Part shown: positions 61,701-64,000 of the stretch, in pieces
Numbering within the stretch: position 1 is the first letter of the stretch
Layout: each line of letters opens with the position of its first letter
From: Apus apus
Taxonomy: Eukaryota > Chordata > Aves > Apodiformes > Apodidae
DNA length: 64,000 nucleotides
NCBI RefSeq assembly: GCF_020740795.1
Contig: NC_067294.1
Span: forward strand, 2,108,001-2,172,000
Direction of reading: 5' to 3'
Notes under the pieces: generated by a model
The model's database searches: none
The model's input: the letters and a program-made list of their open reading frames with translations, nothing else
Told to the model about the DNA's origin: nothing
Position numbers and translations under genes: made by a program

Positions 61701-63031
61701 CAGGTGGTGTAGAACTAATCTTTATACTTAAATCCGAGCATCTCTGTACAACCAAAGGTTGTATGTATTATATTTCTCCAAACAAGGATGACTTTCTTCC
61801 ATGTTCATGGAAACTGCACCATGCTAAGGAGACAGAGATGATTATACTTGATGCCTGTTGCTCTGCAAGATGGAAATGTACTAACAATGTAATTCTGGGT
61901 AGAAAATAAAAGAAGAAAGTTTGGGAGGGGAAGAAGAAATCCTCACTGTTCACCGTTTAAATCCCATACTGCGAAATATCCGGTATTAGAGCTTCACATT
62001 GTAGTGGTAATAACAAGATTTTTTTTTTCAGTAGCACAGACTAAACACTGGACATTTCTCTAATCTTGTTACCCAAAGCTGCTGAGCAGTTCTCACAGCA
62101 GTTTCCAGAAAGCAAATAAAAAAGACAAATTCATTTTCAGCAGGTTCCTGGCATGTAGCTTTTCATCTTGAACAAGTTCAGTTTGGCAAAGGTGTAAGAA
62201 CTGGAAATAAAATCTCTCCATGGGAAGTGTGGAGTAGAGGGATGCAATTAAAGTTGTGTCTGTTATTCCTGTGGAAGCCAAATAGAAAAGCCCATTTCAA
62301 AAAAACACTATATATTATATAAATGAAATGATGTATTTTATTTGTGTTTGCCTTTGCAGGCTGCTGCATTTCTGCTAACATGAAGGAAGCTGACAAGATA
62401 ATGAACACAAGTCAGGTGCTATGGGCTAGTCTGATAATTTTCCTACCTGCAGCTTTCGCAGCAACTGCTTTAACTGCCGGTAATTAACATGAGCTGTACA
62501 GAAGCCTAGGACTGGTCTGTTTACGTGATGCATCACATCTCCAGGGCATTTACATCACATTGGGATCAACCCTCCCCCCCCCAGGGAGAGTCACCAAACC
62601 TAAATGCATATAAAAACAAAGTTAATTCACCAACAGAAACTCTCTCACTTGCTCCAGAGGGTTTTGGCTCTCGTGTTGCATACCCAGACCTGGAGGAAAG
62701 GGGGAAGGAACCTGGGTTTTCCCATGCCATCATTACCTATGCATTCTGATAAATATATGCAAAATATATTACAGCTTGTGCTTGCACTTAAGGTAGCCCC
62801 GAGTACTGCTGTTGTGGGGAAGAAACGTTTAAAACTGACAACAAATAGACTTCAAGCACACATCAGAGAGAAACTTTATGACACCACAGAGCCAACCACT
62901 ACCAATTACCTGCCCATTTTTGAGAATGAATGAGATATATATGTCATATACCATTTATCCAGCTCTGGATCTTATCCTTTCAGTTGGCTCAGGTTTTAAA
63001 TATATTTTAATTATCCTAATATTCTTATTAT

Positions 63032-63045
63032 TGTAATATATTACA
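63032..63045. repeat. 14-bp perfect AT-rich palindrome
   Basis: TGTAATATATTACA equals its reverse complement and lies in a very AT-rich stretch (about 62995-63080). It may be chance. Confidence 0.5.
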
Positions 63046-63180
63046 TGGATATTACATTGCAATTCAATTAAAAAATGTCACCTGCAGATAATTTATTTCA
63101 TGCTCATTATTAATGGAATCCTGTAGACTTTTTGGCATTTTCATATAGCAATGTACCTCACTATACTGCTCCAGGAAAAT

Positions 63181-63417
63181 AATAGAATGTTTGGGTTTGG
63201 AAGGGACATCTAAAGATCATCTAGTCCAACCCCTGTACAACAAGCAGGAACATCTCATACTAGATCAGGTTGCTAGAGCCTCACCAAACCTGACCTTGAA
63301 AGTCTCCAGGGATGAGGCCTCCACCACCTCTCTAGGCAACCTGTTCCAGTGATCCACCACCCTCATACTAAAGAACTTTTTCCTAATGTCCAACCTAAAT
63401 CTACCCTTTTCCAGTTT
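63181..63417 (-). mobile_element. CR1 LINE fragment, 3' end (longest copy)
   Basis: About 237 bp reading AATAGAATGTTTGGGTTTGG, AAGGGACATCTAAAGATC, ATCTAGTCCAACCCCTG, CTAGATCAGGTTGC, GGCAACCTGTTCCAGTG, AGAACTTTTTCCTAATGTCC, CAACCTAAATCTACCC. This is the reverse complement of a CR1 3' end reaching further into the element than the other copies. It probably inserted independently of the copies at 26 and 48 kb. Confidence 0.9.
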
Positions 63418-64000
63418 AAAAATATAAATTATATTTCATGCCTCAACAGACATTGGAAGAGCTGGGTATAGCTTGCTTTGCATTTTCTCCACCATCTGCT
63501 GGGATTACATTTAAAAAGGGTTTTGCTTGTTACTGTGAAATCCTTGTCACCTATCACTATGGCTGTGCTGGGTGATGCACCCAGGACCAGCAGCAGGATG
63601 AAAGCAGAGTGGTTTGCCTTTGAGCCCTCCTCCATCAGCTTGCATCCTTAAAGACCCCAGGGAACATCAGCATGTGTAGGCAATAATAAGAATATTAGCA
63701 TGATTAAAAGGTATTTAAATACTAAATGCGTAATAGCAGTGCTGGATAAAAAGGCCTTCAGCGAGTTACTCCAAAATTTTCAAAAGTCTTCTGGGTATTC
63801 AGTGAGCTCAGGGACAAAGACTAAATTAAGGTAGGTGCCTGCTAGGAAAAGTCTGCTGAGAGTGGTCCAGCAACAATAAGCTACACCAGCAAATCTCCCT
63901 TGTCTGCTGGCCATTTATAGGGGCATAAAATGAGCTTTGCTGGTACAGCTTATACCAGCCCTCAATGTAATGCCTATCCCAGCAAAACACTAATGTGCTG

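Noticed and set aside
61451..61909. 152-codon plus-strand frame
   Set aside because: No domain or splice context; likely chance in the upstream intron.

Overview
The window is vertebrate nuclear DNA, most likely from a bird and possibly a songbird. The evidence is a large gene with small exons and long introns, repeated fragments of the 3' end of CR1 LINEs (the dominant avian retrotransposon), and T/G-rich (TTTTG/TTTGG-like) low-complexity runs typical of avian introns. There is no bacterial or operon organisation, and I saw no rRNA, tRNA or CRISPR array. Most long open frames are chance frames in non-coding DNA.

The only gene I can support is the 3' two-thirds of FSTL4 (follistatin-like 4, also called SPIG1) on the minus strand. 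It runs from about 41.1 kb down to the stop codon at 6371. Ten coding exons could be placed with GT/AG splice sites and matching phases: 40966-41132, 29666-29786, 22529-22690, 21395-21529, 19962-19988, 14615-14733, 13099-13248, 12409-12516, 10136-10245 and 6371-7073. They total 1,802 nt and encode about 599 residues: two immunoglobulin domains followed by the long C-terminal propeller-like domain. Signal peptide, Kazal/follistatin-like and EF-hand exons were not found and should lie beyond the right edge. FSTL4 rather than the paralogue FSTL5 is favoured by residues remembered as paralogue-specific throughout.

Layout: 1-6370 is 3' UTR and 3' flank, with a long purine run in the transcript just after the stop. 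Positions 6371-41132 hold the exons and nine introns. Positions 41133-64000 are read as one intron, or upstream sequence, with no recognised exon. Eight CR1 fragments in both orientations all lie to the right of 26 kb. A-rich tracts on the plus strand (T/G-rich in the transcript) lie just upstream of the acceptors of three successive exons.

The best leads are a 27-nt in-frame microexon joining the Ig2 and C-terminal domains, with a weak donor and UGC triplets before its acceptor, and several perfect AT-rich palindromes. I found no convincing undescribed genetic system.
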